Below, piece after piece: positions 17,913-25,728 of a stretch of DNA of 64,000 bases (position 1 is its first letter; each line of letters begins with the position of its first letter). Below the pieces are notes generated by a model. It made no database searches. It saw nothing but the letters and a program-made list of their open reading frames with translations, and was not told the origin of the DNA. The DNA comes from Leifsonia sp. Root1293. Its GTDB lineage: Bacteria > Actinomycetota > Actinomycetes > Actinomycetales > Microbacteriaceae. The position numbers and the translations under genes were made by a program. The stretch spans positions 293,897-357,896 of the forward strand of contig NZ_LMEH01000001.1 in the NCBI RefSeq assembly GCF_001425325.1. The letters run 5' to 3'.

Positions 17913-19067
17913 GTGCCCGCTGTGAATCTCGGAATGCCCAAAGTCCCCGAAGTCCTGGCCCCGCGACGCAAGTCCCGCCAGATCAAGGTGGGGAAGGTGC
18001 TCGTCGGCGGTGACGCCCAGGTGAGCGTGCAGTCGATGACTACGACGCCGACGCCGAACATCAACGCGACCCTGCAGCAGATCGCCGAGCTCACGGCGTC
18101 AGGGTGCGACATCGTGCGCGTCGCCGTGCCGAGCCGCGACGACGCCGAGGCACTGCCGATCATCGCCAAGAAGAGCCAGATCCCGGTGATCGCCGATATC
18201 CACTTCCAGCCGAACTACGTCTTCCAGGCCATCGATGCCGGCTGTGCCGCTGTTCGGGTGAACCCGGGCAACATCCGCAAGTTCGACGACCAGGTCGGCA
18301 AGATCGCCGCAGCGGCCAAGGCGGCAGGCGTCTCGATCCGCATCGGCGTCAATGCCGGCTCACTCGAGCCCAGCCTGCTGCAGAAGTACGGCAAGGCGAC
18401 TCCGGAGGCGCTCGTGGAGAGTGCCGTCTGGGAGGCAAGCCTGTTCGAGGAGCACGACTTCCACGACTTCAAGATCTCGGTGAAGCACAACGACCCGATC
18501 ATCATGGTGAAGGCGTACAGGTTGCTCGCCGAGCGCGGCGACTGGCCGCTCCACCTCGGCGTGACCGAGGCCGGACCTGCGTTCCAGGGAACGATCAAGA
18601 GCGCGACGGCGTTCGGCATCCTGCTCGGCGAGGGCATCGGCGACACCATCCGCGTCTCGCTCAGCGCGCCGCCGGTCGAGGAGGTCAAGGTCGGTCTGCA
18701 GATCCTGCAGTCGCTCAACCTGCGCGAGCGCAAGCTCGAGATCGTCTCCTGCCCGAGCTGCGGCCGCGCCCAGGTCGACGTCTACAAGCTGGCCAACGAC
18801 GTGACCGACGGGCTCGAGGGGATGAGCGTTCCGCTCCGCGTCGCGGTCATGGGCTGCGTCGTGAACGGGCCGGGCGAAGCGCGCGAGGCAGACCTGGGAG
18901 TGGCATCCGGAAACGGCAAGGGCCAGATCTTCGTCAAGGGCGAGGTCATCAAGACCGTCCCCGAGTCCGAGATCGTGGCGACCCTCATCGCCGAGGCCAA
19001 CCGCCTCGCCGCGGAGATGCCGGCCAGCGACACCTCGACGGGTGCACCCGTCGTGTCGGTGGGCTGA
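17913..19067 (+). CDS. ispG: 4-hydroxy-3-methylbut-2-en-1-yl diphosphate synthase
   Basis: Iron-sulfur enzyme of the MEP pathway that converts the cyclic diphosphate MEcPP to HMBPP; 384 residues, the short TIM-barrel plus 4Fe-4S-domain form found in most bacteria. The cluster ligands are C280 and C283 in [10 protein letters not shown] and C315 in [10 protein letters not shown], with E322 as the fourth ligand. The N-terminal barrel has the conserved [19 protein letters not shown] and [15 protein letters not shown] start with a -10 box six bases upstream. It shares the pathway with dxr, nearly 9 kb upstream. Confidence 0.96.
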   Translation: MPAVNLGMPKVPEVLAPRRKSRQIKVGKVLVGGDAQVSVQSMTTTPTPNINATLQQIAELTASGCDIVRVAVPSRDDAEALPIIAKKSQIPVIADIHFQPNYVFQAIDAGCAAVRVNPGNIRKFDDQVGKIAAAAKAAGVSIRIGVNAGSLEPSLLQKYGKATPEALVESAVWEASLFEEHDFHDFKISVKHNDPIIMVKAYRLLAERGDWPLHLGVTEAGPAFQGTIKSATAFGILLGEGIGDTIRVSLSAPPVEEVKVGLQILQSLNLRERKLEIVSCPSCGRAQVDVYKLANDVTDGLEGMSVPLRVAVMGCVVNGPGEAREADLGVASGNGKGQIFVKGEVIKTVPESEIVATLIAEANRLAAEMPASDTSTGAPVVSVG

Positions 19068-19094
19068 CGCCCCCTCGGCTTCGCTGCGCGCCGT

Positions 19095-19145
19095 CTCGGC
19101 TGCCGAGCCCCGGCCGCTGAGCGGCTGCGGTGCTGCGTCGGGCTC
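19095..19145. terminator. Cluster of GC-rich hairpins between convergent genes
   Basis: Between ispG and the convergent hydrolase are CTCGG/CCGAG (19095-19099 with 19103-19107), CCGCT/AGCGG (19113-19117 with 19119-19123) and an outer pair GAGCCC/GGGCTC (19105-19110 with 19140-19145). They could end transcription from both sides but lack T-runs. Confidence 0.3.
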
Positions 19146-19992
19146 AGGTCGTCGCCAGCTCGTTCCAGAAGGCCACCAGCTCGGCCGTCATGGCCTCGGG
19201 CTGTTCGAGCGGAACCAGGGTGCGGGCGCCCGTCACCGTCACCGACCGCACGAGAGACCCGGCGGCTGCAGCTGACCGTTCGGCATCGGCCGGGCTCCAG
19301 TCGCCCCGATCGTCCGAGGCGACGAAGAGGCTCGGCACTCCGATGCGCGGCATGAGGTGCGAGACGTCGACCCGATCGAGGATGAACGACCGCAGGGCGA
19401 AGCTCATGCTGCGCCGGCCGGGACGCAGCAGGCTCTCGATGACGAGAGTTCGACGAGCGGGATTCCCGGCTGACTTCTCGGTCAGCATCGCGTCGATCAC
19501 GGCCGACCGTACCGGTCCGACGGGCCCGGCAACGCGCAGAAGCGGTGCGAGCAGTTCGATCCGGCTCCGCAATCGAGGTGAGATGGCCTCGACGGGAGAG
19601 CTGATGGCCACGAGAGAGCGCAGCACCCCGGGTTCGACCGCGAGCTCGTAGCCGACGTGACCGCCGAAGGCATTGCCCACCCAGTCGACAGGGCGATCGC
19701 CCAGCGCCTCGAGGACGTCGCGAGCGGCCCCCGCGGCCTCGGCGATGGTGCTGCGTCGGCGGAGCGGCTCGCTCACGCCGAGCCCGGGGGGATCGATCAG
19801 CACGAAGAGCCTGGTCGGGCAGGCACGGAGAAGAAGCGGCAGCATCCCGTCCCAGGTGTGACTGTCGACGAACATGGAGGACCACAGGACCGTCGGGTCT
19901 CCGTCGTCGGGTCCGACGAGACGGACCGAGAGTCGTCCGAGTCGAGTGGGGAAGGTCTGCAGGCGGTAATTCGGAGTTAGTGAGGTTGACAT
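19144..19992 (-). CDS. Alpha/beta-hydrolase-fold protein lacking the catalytic serine
   Basis: A 282-residue protein with clear alpha/beta-hydrolase order: strand VRLVGPDDGDPTVLWSS, IDPPGLGVSEP (oxyanion-side loop), nucleophile elbow, cap and C-terminal core. The elbow reads WVGNAFGGHVG, so the nucleophile of G-x-S-x-G is A108. The region where the catalytic histidine is expected reads GARTLVPLEQPEAM, with threonine in place of the usual histidine. The frame is open throughout, so this looks like a conserved non-catalytic or re-purposed member rather than decay. It is divergent from a TetR regulator, with start codons 26 bases apart, and is probably its target. Ligand binding is a reasonable guess; no enzyme activity should be assigned. 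Confidence 0.75.
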   Translation of the reverse strand: MSTSLTPNYRLQTFPTRLGRLSVRLVGPDDGDPTVLWSSMFVDSHTWDGMLPLLLRACPTRLFVLIDPPGLGVSEPLRRRSTIAEAAGAARDVLEALGDRPVDWVGNAFGGHVGYELAVEPGVLRSLVAISSPVEAISPRLRSRIELLAPLLRVAGPVGPVRSAVIDAMLTEKSAGNPARRTLVIESLLRPGRRSMSFALRSFILDRVDVSHLMPRIGVPSLFVASDDRGDWSPADAERSAAAAGSLVRSVTVTGARTLVPLEQPEAMTAELVAFWNELATT

Positions 19993-20024
19993 GAAAGTTG
20001 ATGTTAGCCTGATTTACATGAAAG
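19989..20024. promoter_or_regulatory. Divergent promoter with repeated candidate operator
   Basis: ACATGAAAG occurs at 19989-19997 and again at 20016-20024, exactly 27 bases apart in the same orientation. Between them ATGTTAGCCTGATTTACAT (19-base span 20001-20019) is an imperfect palindrome with ATGT/ACAT ends. TAGCCT at 20005-20010 serves the TetR gene, seven bases before ATG 20018. On the other strand TAACAT lies eight bases before the hydrolase ATG. TetR binding is inferred. Confidence 0.5.
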
Positions 20025-20620
20025 CGCGAGAGTCGGGCGGCGCCAGGGAGTACCGCATGGCCGCACGGGCGGAGTCGGCGGAGCAGACCGGGGAGCGCAT
20101 CGTCGATGCCATGCTCGCCCGCCTCCGCGATACGCCCTACGAGCGCATCCGGCTCGACGACATAGCGGCGGATGCAGGCGTGAGCGTGCAGACTGTCATC
20201 CGACGCTTCGACGGCAAGGCGGGTCTCATGACCGCGGTGGTGGGGCGCGAGCTCGGACGGATCGTCGCCGCCCGCGACGCTGCAGAGCACGACTCGGTCG
20301 CGAGAACCGTGACGGCCCTCGTCGAGCACTACGAGGTGTACGCCGAACTGATCCTGAAGACCTATTCCGAGGCGCCGCTGGTTCCCGGTCTCGCGGAACT
20401 CGTCGCTCGAGGACGGGCGTACCACGTCGACTGGTGCCGACGCACCTTCGAGCGCCACCTGGACCCCAGCCTCGACGCCCAGACCCGCCGGCTGCGACTG
20501 GCCCAGATCGTGGCCGTCTGCGATGCGACGACCTGGCGCATCCTGCGCTTCGACGGCGGCCTCACCCCGGGCGAGACCGAACGAGCCCTCGGCGAACTCC
20601 TCGCGCCTCTCCTCGACTGA
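20018..20620 (+). CDS. TetR-family transcriptional regulator
   Basis: A 200-residue repressor. The helix-turn-helix is RIRLDDIAADAGVSVQTVIRRFDGKAGLM at roughly residues 44-72, preceded by the common lead-in YRMAARAESAEQTGERI. Two starts compete: ATG 20018, seven bases after TAGCCT (leaderless), and ATG 20057 with AGGGAG at 20045-20050. I prefer 20018 because the YRMxARAE lead-in is itself conserved in many TetR proteins and would be cut by the later start. The C-terminal ligand domain is helical and carries no recognisable signature. Divergent from the serine-less hydrolase; it likely controls that gene and itself. Confidence 0.85.
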   Translation: MKARESGGAREYRMAARAESAEQTGERIVDAMLARLRDTPYERIRLDDIAADAGVSVQTVIRRFDGKAGLMTAVVGRELGRIVAARDAAEHDSVARTVTALVEHYEVYAELILKTYSEAPLVPGLAELVARGRAYHVDWCRRTFERHLDPSLDAQTRRLRLAQIVAVCDATTWRILRFDGGLTPGETERALGELLAPLLD

Positions 20621-20648
20621 CCGCGCCGGGCACAGCGTCCTGACCGCC

Positions 20649-20664
20649 GTGAGAACACTCTCAC
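20649..20664. promoter_or_regulatory. Palindrome upstream of the exported Pro/Asp-rich protein
   Basis: GTGAGA (20649-20654) and TCTCAC (20659-20664) form a perfect inverted repeat around ACAC, 75 bases before GTG 20739. A related string, GAGAGACCTCAC at 23825-23836, lies upstream of the nearby sensor kinase gene. A binding site for the adjacent response regulator is possible. Confidence 0.4.
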
Positions 20665-20738
20665 CGCCCAGGGGGTTGCCCCACCGGCTCGCACGGCTCA
20701 GGGTGGAAGGACTGCATTCGGAGGCGAGGAGGCCATCA

Positions 20739-21440
20739 GTGTTCAAGTCCGCTGCGGCCATCGCCATCGCTGCCGGTGGTGTCCTCGTCGTGAGCGGTCT
20801 GTCCGCCGGCCTCGTCGCGCTGCAGAATGCGTTCGAGGTGGGGGAGTCTCCCGCCCAGACGATCGGCGTCGACGCCGTGACGGGGGAGAAGCCCGCCGCC
20901 GAGCCCACTCCGAAGCCGGACCCCGAGCCGGAGGCTCCACCAGCGGTCGTGCCCGTCGTGGCCGATCCGGTTCCCGTTGCTGAATCCGCTCCCGATCGAG
21001 CCGGGCCAGCCCCCGACGGCCAGGGTCGCGTCGATTCCGCCCCGGGCGACGGTACCCGCGGCGTTGAGGACGCCACGACCTCCGCGACGGAACCTCCGGT
21101 GCAGCCATCGGTGCCGACGCCCGAGAGCGCTGTGCCGCAGGGCGAGACCACGATCCCGCAGGACGAGCCGACCGACCGAAGCCCGGCGTCGACGTCAGGC
21201 GCGGTCGCTGAGGATGCCGGCACCGAGGTCGACGGGAGTGGTGGAGGCGAGCGATTCGACGGCCTTGATCGGGACGGCGGCGATCGGGACGGCCGTGTCG
21301 GCGACGGCGACGGACTCGTTCGCGACGCCCATCGCGGCGAACGCGAGGACCGCGGAGACCGCGACCGTGACCGTGACCGTGACCGTGGGAACGATCGCGG
21401 CTGGTCCGGGCGCGACGGGCGCGACGGACGCGGCGACTGA
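20739..21440 (+). CDS. Exported or membrane-anchored Pro-rich / Asp-Arg-Gly-rich protein
   Basis: A 233-residue protein started at GTG 20739, preceded by a GGCGAGGAGG ribosome site. Residues 1-32 contain one hydrophobic segment (AAAIAIAAGGVLVVSGLSAG), either a signal anchor or uncleaved signal. The middle (about 55-150) is rich in Pro, Glu and Ala, like a cell-wall-spanning linker. The C-terminus is low complexity, dominated by Asp, Arg and Gly with a DRDRDRDRDRG tract. No catalytic domain is visible. It is convergent with the two-component system at 21476-23787, 35 bases from the regulator stop. I do not recognise a family; a surface or stress-responsive wall protein is a guess. Confidence 0.6.
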   Translation: MFKSAAAIAIAAGGVLVVSGLSAGLVALQNAFEVGESPAQTIGVDAVTGEKPAAEPTPKPDPEPEAPPAVVPVVADPVPVAESAPDRAGPAPDGQGRVDSAPGDGTRGVEDATTSATEPPVQPSVPTPESAVPQGETTIPQDEPTDRSPASTSGAVAEDAGTEVDGSGGGERFDGLDRDGGDRDGRVGDGDGLVRDAHRGEREDRGDRDRDRDRDRGNDRGWSGRDGRDGRGD

Positions 21441-21475
21441 GCCTCGCTCGGCGTTCCACCCGTCGCCCGGCGCGA

Positions 21476-22153
21476 TCACGGGCGCCCGCCGAGAGGCGCG
21501 AAGCGATAGCCGAGTCCGCGCACGGTCTGGAAGTAGCCGACCCCGATCTTGTTGCGGAGATACCTCACATACACGTCGACGACGTTGGTGCCGGGGTCGT
21601 GGTCGTAGCCCCACACCGTGCGCAGCAGTTCGTCCCGGCTGAGCACCCTGTCCGGATTGCGCAGGAACTCCTCGGCGAGGGCGAACTCCCGCGCCGACAG
21701 CTCGATGGTCGCGCCGCCCACGGTGATGCGCCGACCGCGAACGTCGAGCTCGAGGTCACCGGCCACGAGGAGGGGGACATCCGTCGTCGGCATCGCGTCG
21801 CGCAGCCGGGCGCGGATGCGGGCGAGCAACTCGTCGAAGCGGAACGGCTTGGCCATGTAGTCGTTGGCGCCGCTCTCGAGGCCGGCAACGGTGTCGCGGC
21901 CGGAGTCGCGCGCCGTCAGGATGATCACCGGAACCCCGATGCCCTCTGCTCGGAGCATCCTGAGCACCTCGAATCCGTCCAGGCGGGGGAGCCCGATGTC
22001 GAGCAGCACCAGGTCGAAGCCGCCACCTCTCACCTCGGCCATGGCCGACACGCCGTCGGCGACGGTCTCGACCTCGTAGCCGGCAGCGCGCAGTCCCTTC
22101 TCGACGAACGAGGAGATGCGCTGCTCGTCTTCCGCCATCAGGATGCGGCTCAT
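21476..22153 (-). CDS. Response regulator, OmpR/PhoB family
   Basis: A 225-residue DNA-binding response regulator. The receiver domain has acidic residues E8-D9 in LMAEDEQRIS, the phosphorylation site D52 in LVLLDIGLPRLDG, T80 in ILTARD and K102 in MAKPF. The C-terminal winged helix shows ELSAREFALAEEFLRNPDRV and VDVYVRYLRNKIG with a recognisable ending VRGLGYRFAP. Translated after the kinase: the ATG overlaps the last four bases of the kinase gene. Such regulators often act on neighbouring membrane or wall genes; the convergent exported protein is a candidate. Confidence 0.93.
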   Translation of the reverse strand: MSRILMAEDEQRISSFVEKGLRAAGYEVETVADGVSAMAEVRGGGFDLVLLDIGLPRLDGFEVLRMLRAEGIGVPVIILTARDSGRDTVAGLESGANDYMAKPFRFDELLARIRARLRDAMPTTDVPLLVAGDLELDVRGRRITVGGATIELSAREFALAEEFLRNPDRVLSRDELLRTVWGYDHDPGTNVVDVYVRYLRNKIGVGYFQTVRGLGYRFAPLGGRP

Positions 22154-23787
22154 CGGCGGCGCCCCTTGCCGGACGAGGCTCCCGGCCCGATGATGGCGTC
22201 GAAGTCGACCCCAGTGTCGAGCGCGCCGAGTGGGTCGCCGTCGGGGGATGCGGCCTCTGGGGTCTGCACGGGTCCGGAGTCGGCCCCGGATTCGGCGGGG
22301 CCGACAGCGACCCCGGTGTCGCCGGCGCCGGGGTCGGGCCGAGGCACCTGCCCGTCGACGAGGGGCAGTCGGATCGCGAACCGGGACCCGGAGCCGAGAG
22401 TGCTCTCGAGCAGCACGGAACCGTCGTGGGCCTCGGCGATCGCCGCAACGATGGCGAGGCCGAGCCCTGAACCCTCGATGCCCCTGCCCTCCTGCACCCT
22501 GATGAAGCGATCGAAGATCCGCTCGCGCGCTTCGTCGGGAATGCCGACGCCCTCGTCGAGCACCCACAGTTCGACGGCCGGCCTGCCCGAGGCATCCGTC
22601 ACCACCGATGACCCGATCTCGATCGGCGTGAATGTGGCGGAGTACTTCGCCGCATTGTCGGCCAGTTGCAGCCAGCCCTGGGTGAGGCGGGCTGCATCGA
22701 CGGATGCCTCCACCTCGGCCACCTCGCCGAGCAGCCACGCGTGCGTGCCGCTCAGCATCGACGCCTTCTGATGCACCATCTCGGTGAGTTCGGCGATGTC
22801 GGTGGGGGCGGGGCGCACGAAGTCGGGGTTGCTGCTCTTCACGAGCAGCCCGATGTCGACGACCAGAGTGTCCATGCGATCGAGCTCGTCGATGGCGATG
22901 TCGCGGGTGGCTCGAACGTCGTCCGGCGCATCGGGGTCCATCAGTTCCAGGTGACCGCGGACGATGGTGAGCGGCGTCTTGAGCTCGTGGCTGACGTCGT
23001 CGAGCAGGCGGCGCTGGCCGAGGAAGCTGTTCTCGAGGCGGTCGAGCATGGTGTTCACGGTTCTGGTCAGGTCGGAGACGTCGTCTGTGCCCGACACCGG
23101 GATGCGCTCGGACAGGTCGGAGACCGAGATGCGTGCTGCGGTCTCGGTCACCGAGCGGATCGGTCGAAGCAGCCGGCCGGAGACGAACCAGCCCACGAGC
23201 GCGATCACCAAGAGGGCTCCGGATGCGACGACGGCGTAGGTGGTGAAGGCATCGCGCACCTCGGCGAGCTCGGCGCTCACGTTGTAGGCCGCCACGTAGA
23301 GGCCGGTCTGGGGATCGCCCTCGATCGAGACCGGAACGACGACGTAGCGCAGGGTCCCGGCGTCGGCGTCGATGGTTCCGACCACGGCCTGGTCGCTGCG
23401 GGAGTCGGAGAGCACGCGGGCGAGGAACGCGGGATCGTCGTCGAGCCGGAAGGGCAGGTCGGCCGCTGGCACCAGGGCTGCGGCGCCGTCGATGATGCCG
23501 AGAGTGCTCTCGTTGGTGTCGGGGATGACCCTGGCCATCGCCGTGGTCAGAAGGTCCCGCACGCTCGAGGGGAGTCCGCCTTCTGCATCGCCCGTCGTCG
23601 CCGCCAACCTGATGTCGTCGGCCGTCGCAGCGAGTCGGGAGTCGATCTGGGCGAGCACCCGTTCCCGCTGCACGAAGATCGTGACCACGCCGGCGACGGT
23701 CATCCCGAGGGCCGTGACGACGAGGATCGACACGACGATGCGCATGCGCACCGAGCGCGCGACATCACGCAGTCGGATCGACTCCAC
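22150..23787 (-). CDS. Sensor histidine kinase
   Basis: Membrane sensor kinase of 545 residues, GTG start with GATAAT six bases upstream. Two membrane helices (about residues 17-38 and 183-203) flank an extracytoplasmic sensing domain of about 145 residues. A HAMP linker follows (GRLLRPIRSVTETAARIS), then the phospho-accepting H267 in DVSHELKTPLT, N-box QLADNAAKYS, G1-box LDEGVGIPD and G2-box GSGLGLAIV. The last 60 residues after VDGQVPRP are Pro/Gly/Ala-rich and extend beyond the ATPase core. It transfers phosphate to the coupled regulator. The sensed signal is unknown. Confidence 0.92.
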   Translation of the reverse strand: MESIRLRDVARSVRMRIVVSILVVTALGMTVAGVVTIFVQRERVLAQIDSRLAATADDIRLAATTGDAEGGLPSSVRDLLTTAMARVIPDTNESTLGIIDGAAALVPAADLPFRLDDDPAFLARVLSDSRSDQAVVGTIDADAGTLRYVVVPVSIEGDPQTGLYVAAYNVSAELAEVRDAFTTYAVVASGALLVIALVGWFVSGRLLRPIRSVTETAARISVSDLSERIPVSGTDDVSDLTRTVNTMLDRLENSFLGQRRLLDDVSHELKTPLTIVRGHLELMDPDAPDDVRATRDIAIDELDRMDTLVVDIGLLVKSSNPDFVRPAPTDIAELTEMVHQKASMLSGTHAWLLGEVAEVEASVDAARLTQGWLQLADNAAKYSATFTPIEIGSSVVTDASGRPAVELWVLDEGVGIPDEARERIFDRFIRVQEGRGIEGSGLGLAIVAAIAEAHDGSVLLESTLGSGSRFAIRLPLVDGQVPRPDPGAGDTGVAVGPAESGADSGPVQTPEAASPDGDPLGALDTGVDFDAIIGPGASSGKGRRR

Positions 23788-23850
23788 CCGCCAATTATCG
23801 CGACCTGCGTCGCCCCGCGCCGATGAGAGACCTCACATGATCATGCGAAG

Positions 23851-23903
23851 TTGACAAGAGATCATTCTTCGATATATCGTTAACCCATCGTTGAAGTTCA
23901 ACG
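23851..23903 (+). promoter_or_regulatory. PadR promoter with two palindromic candidate operators
   Basis: TTGACA at 23851-23856 is a good -35 box; TATCGT at 23875-23880 is the -10 at 18-base spacing. CGATATATCG (23870-23879) is a perfect palindrome covering the -10. CGTTGAA and TTCAACG (23889-23895, 23897-23903) form a second perfect inverted repeat around a single G, just downstream of the expected transcription start. Both would be well placed for autorepression by the PadR protein. Confidence 0.55.
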
Positions 23904-23949
23904 ACGACTCTTCCAGAGCCATCACCTGTCCCGCTCGTCGGGAGGAAGG

Positions 23950-24576
23950 ATGCAAGCGCTCATGAAACGCGAACATTTCGAACACATCAGCAAGACCGGC
24001 CGCCAGTTCCCCGAGGGCGCCCGGTTCCACCACGACGACCCCCGCGGCCGCGGCCGCGGCGGATTCGGCCCGGGCTTCGGCCCCGGCGGATTCGGACCAT
24101 GGGGTGCAGCCTGGGGCGCACCCGGCGGAGGTCGGCGTCGCCCGAAGGGCGACATCAGGGCGGCGATCCTGTCGCTGCTCGGCGAGACCGAGTCACTGAA
24201 CGGCTACGCCATCATGAAGGCGATCGGCGAGAAGACCGACGGCGGCTGGCGTGCCAGCCCCGGATCGGTCTACCCGACGCTGCAGCAGCTCGTCGACGAG
24301 GGACTCATCATCCCGAAGGGCGAGGGCCGCGGCACCGAGTTCGGCCTGACCGACGAGGGTCGCTCCTACGTCGCCGAGAACACCGAAGACCTCGAGAAGG
24401 CGTGGGCCTCGGTTCCGCGTCCCAGCGAATCGGCCACGGAGCTCTTCGAGAGCGTCGGCCGACTCATGGGGGTCGTCGGTCAGTTCCGGCACGGCGCGAC
24501 GGATGCCCAGCGCACCGCCGCGGTCGAGAAGCTCGACGAGGCGCGTCGTGCCCTCTACCTGATCCTCGCCGACTGA
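23950..24576 (+). CDS. PadR-family transcriptional regulator
   Basis: A 208-residue repressor. The winged-helix domain begins at RRPKGDIRAAILSLLGE (about residue 64) and continues through LNGYAIMKAIGEKTDGGW and SPGSVYPTLQQLVDEGLI, the PadR signature, followed by a helical C-terminal dimerisation region. Unusually, residues 30-62 form a Gly/Arg/Phe/Pro/Trp-rich, disordered stretch (DDPRGRGRGGFGPGFGPGG...), seen in some actinobacterial PadR proteins. ATG 23950 follows a strong GGGAGGAAGG site. Two hairpins close the gene, making it a single-gene transcript. Phenolic or antibiotic ligands are typical of the family, unproven here. Confidence 0.88.
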   Translation: MQALMKREHFEHISKTGRQFPEGARFHHDDPRGRGRGGFGPGFGPGGFGPWGAAWGAPGGGRRRPKGDIRAAILSLLGETESLNGYAIMKAIGEKTDGGWRASPGSVYPTLQQLVDEGLIIPKGEGRGTEFGLTDEGRSYVAENTEDLEKAWASVPRPSESATELFESVGRLMGVVGQFRHGATDAQRTAAVEKLDEARRALYLILAD

Positions 24577-24589
24577 TTCGGTGAGATCC

Positions 24590-24617
24590 CGCCGCCACCT
24601 CTTCTGGGGTGGCGGCG
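24590..24617 (+). terminator. Hairpin terminator after the PadR gene
   Basis: CGCCGCCACC (24590-24599) pairs perfectly with GGTGGCGGCG (24608-24617) around an eight-base loop, 14 bases after the PadR stop. No T-run follows. Confidence 0.6.
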
Positions 24618-24630
24618 ATGCACGATCGAG

Positions 24631-24656
24631 ACGGGAGCGGTTCAGGCCGCTCCCGT
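24631..24656 (+). terminator. Second hairpin terminator in tandem
   Basis: ACGGGAGCGG (24631-24640) pairs perfectly with CCGCTCCCGT (24647-24656) around TTCAGG, followed by TCTCGTT. It ends ten bases before the -10 box of the lipoprotein gene, insulating it from PadR transcription. Confidence 0.6.
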
Positions 24657-24678
24657 TCTCGTTGGTAGCGTCACGATC

Positions 24679-25692
24679 GTGAAGACTCTCATCGCCGGCG
24701 TCGTGGCCGTGCTCCTCTCCGCGGCACTCTCCGGCTGCACGACCTCGACGAGTGAGCCGATGCAGCCCGTCGTCTCGAATGCTCCCGCCCCGCGCCCGAC
24801 GCCGGCCGTCGTCACGCCGGCCGTCGCTGTCCCCACCGCCCCCGCCGCGGCATTCGGGGGCGACTGCTCCGTCGTGGCCACGGAGGCCGAGATCTCCGAT
24901 GCCACCGGCGGCCCGTCGGTGCTGCTGCTGCCATCCCCGGCGGATGCCGGCTATGCGGACTGGGCGATTCGCGGACTCGGCGGCATCCGGTGCACGTGGA
25001 GCAATGAAAGAAGCGATGGCGTCTGGGTGACCGTCGTCCCCGTCGCGACAGCCGGTCAGGACATCATCGACGACGTGAGCCTCGGCCAGCCATACTGCTA
25101 CGGCGCCTGCTCCTTCAGCACCACGGTCGGCGACTGGTGGTACGCCGGGGTGGTCTCCACCCCAGACGACTCCGGTATCGACCCGATGGTCGCCATCGAC
25201 GATCTGGTGGCCGCCTTCGGGGCCAGGGCTGCGGCCAACGACGCCGTCGCCCCGACCCGGATCGACGGCACCTGGGATGACGTGCCGGAGTGCGAGATCC
25301 TCGGCGAACGCGTCGACACGACGGCCCTGCTCGGCTCGGACCTCGAACCGACCCCGGGCAATGTGCCTGGCGAGGCCGGGCCGGGGTTCTACGGTTCCCT
25401 GAGAGCCGCGGACTACAGCGCCTGCTTCTGGGAGGGCGACGGGACGATGGCCGAGATCGGCCTGCTTCCCGGCGCCTGGTGGGCAGTGGACGAGCAGGCG
25501 GCCCTTCCGGGTGCCGTGGCCGTCGACGTTCCCGGCGCCGTCAGGGCCGTCCTCGTGCCGGGTGCGGATGACTTCGAGACCGACACCCTCTACGTCACCG
25601 ACGGGGTCAACCTCGCCACGGCCAGCGGCGGGTACGGCACGGACCAGCTCGGCGCCCTCGCCGTCGCCGTGATGGCCGGCGTCGCAGACTGA
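24679..25692 (+). CDS. Secreted lipoprotein of unknown function
   Basis: A 337-residue lipoprotein, GTG start, TAGCGT seven bases upstream. The signal peptide ends in the lipobox LSGC, so C20 would be lipidated after cleavage by LspA. A Thr/Pro/Ala-rich linker (about residues 22-56) leads into two similar-looking halves, each with paired cysteines: one around IRCTWSNE and YCYGACSF, the other around ECEILGERV and DYSACFWEGDG. The phrase CxWxNE/CFWEG repeats suggest an internal duplication of a beta-rich domain. No enzyme motif is visible. It sits between PadR and proS with its own promoter. Confidence 0.7.
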   Translation: MKTLIAGVVAVLLSAALSGCTTSTSEPMQPVVSNAPAPRPTPAVVTPAVAVPTAPAAAFGGDCSVVATEAEISDATGGPSVLLLPSPADAGYADWAIRGLGGIRCTWSNERSDGVWVTVVPVATAGQDIIDDVSLGQPYCYGACSFSTTVGDWWYAGVVSTPDDSGIDPMVAIDDLVAAFGARAAANDAVAPTRIDGTWDDVPECEILGERVDTTALLGSDLEPTPGNVPGEAGPGFYGSLRAADYSACFWEGDGTMAEIGLLPGAWWAVDEQAALPGAVAVDVPGAVRAVLVPGADDFETDTLYVTDGVNLATASGGYGTDQLGALAVAVMAGVAD

Positions 25693-25716
25693 GATCGGGC
25701 GGCATCCGTCACTGCG

Positions 25717-25722
25717 TAAACT
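25717..25722 (+). promoter_or_regulatory. -10 box of proS (leaderless type)
   Basis: TAAACT ends six bases before GTG 25729; no Shine-Dalgarno sequence lies between. Confidence 0.5.
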
Positions 25723-25728
25723 GACCGG

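Noticed and set aside
19672..19677. Serine-to-alanine change in the hydrolase as a sequencing error
   Set aside because: A second triad position is also altered and the reading frame is intact, so error is unlikely.
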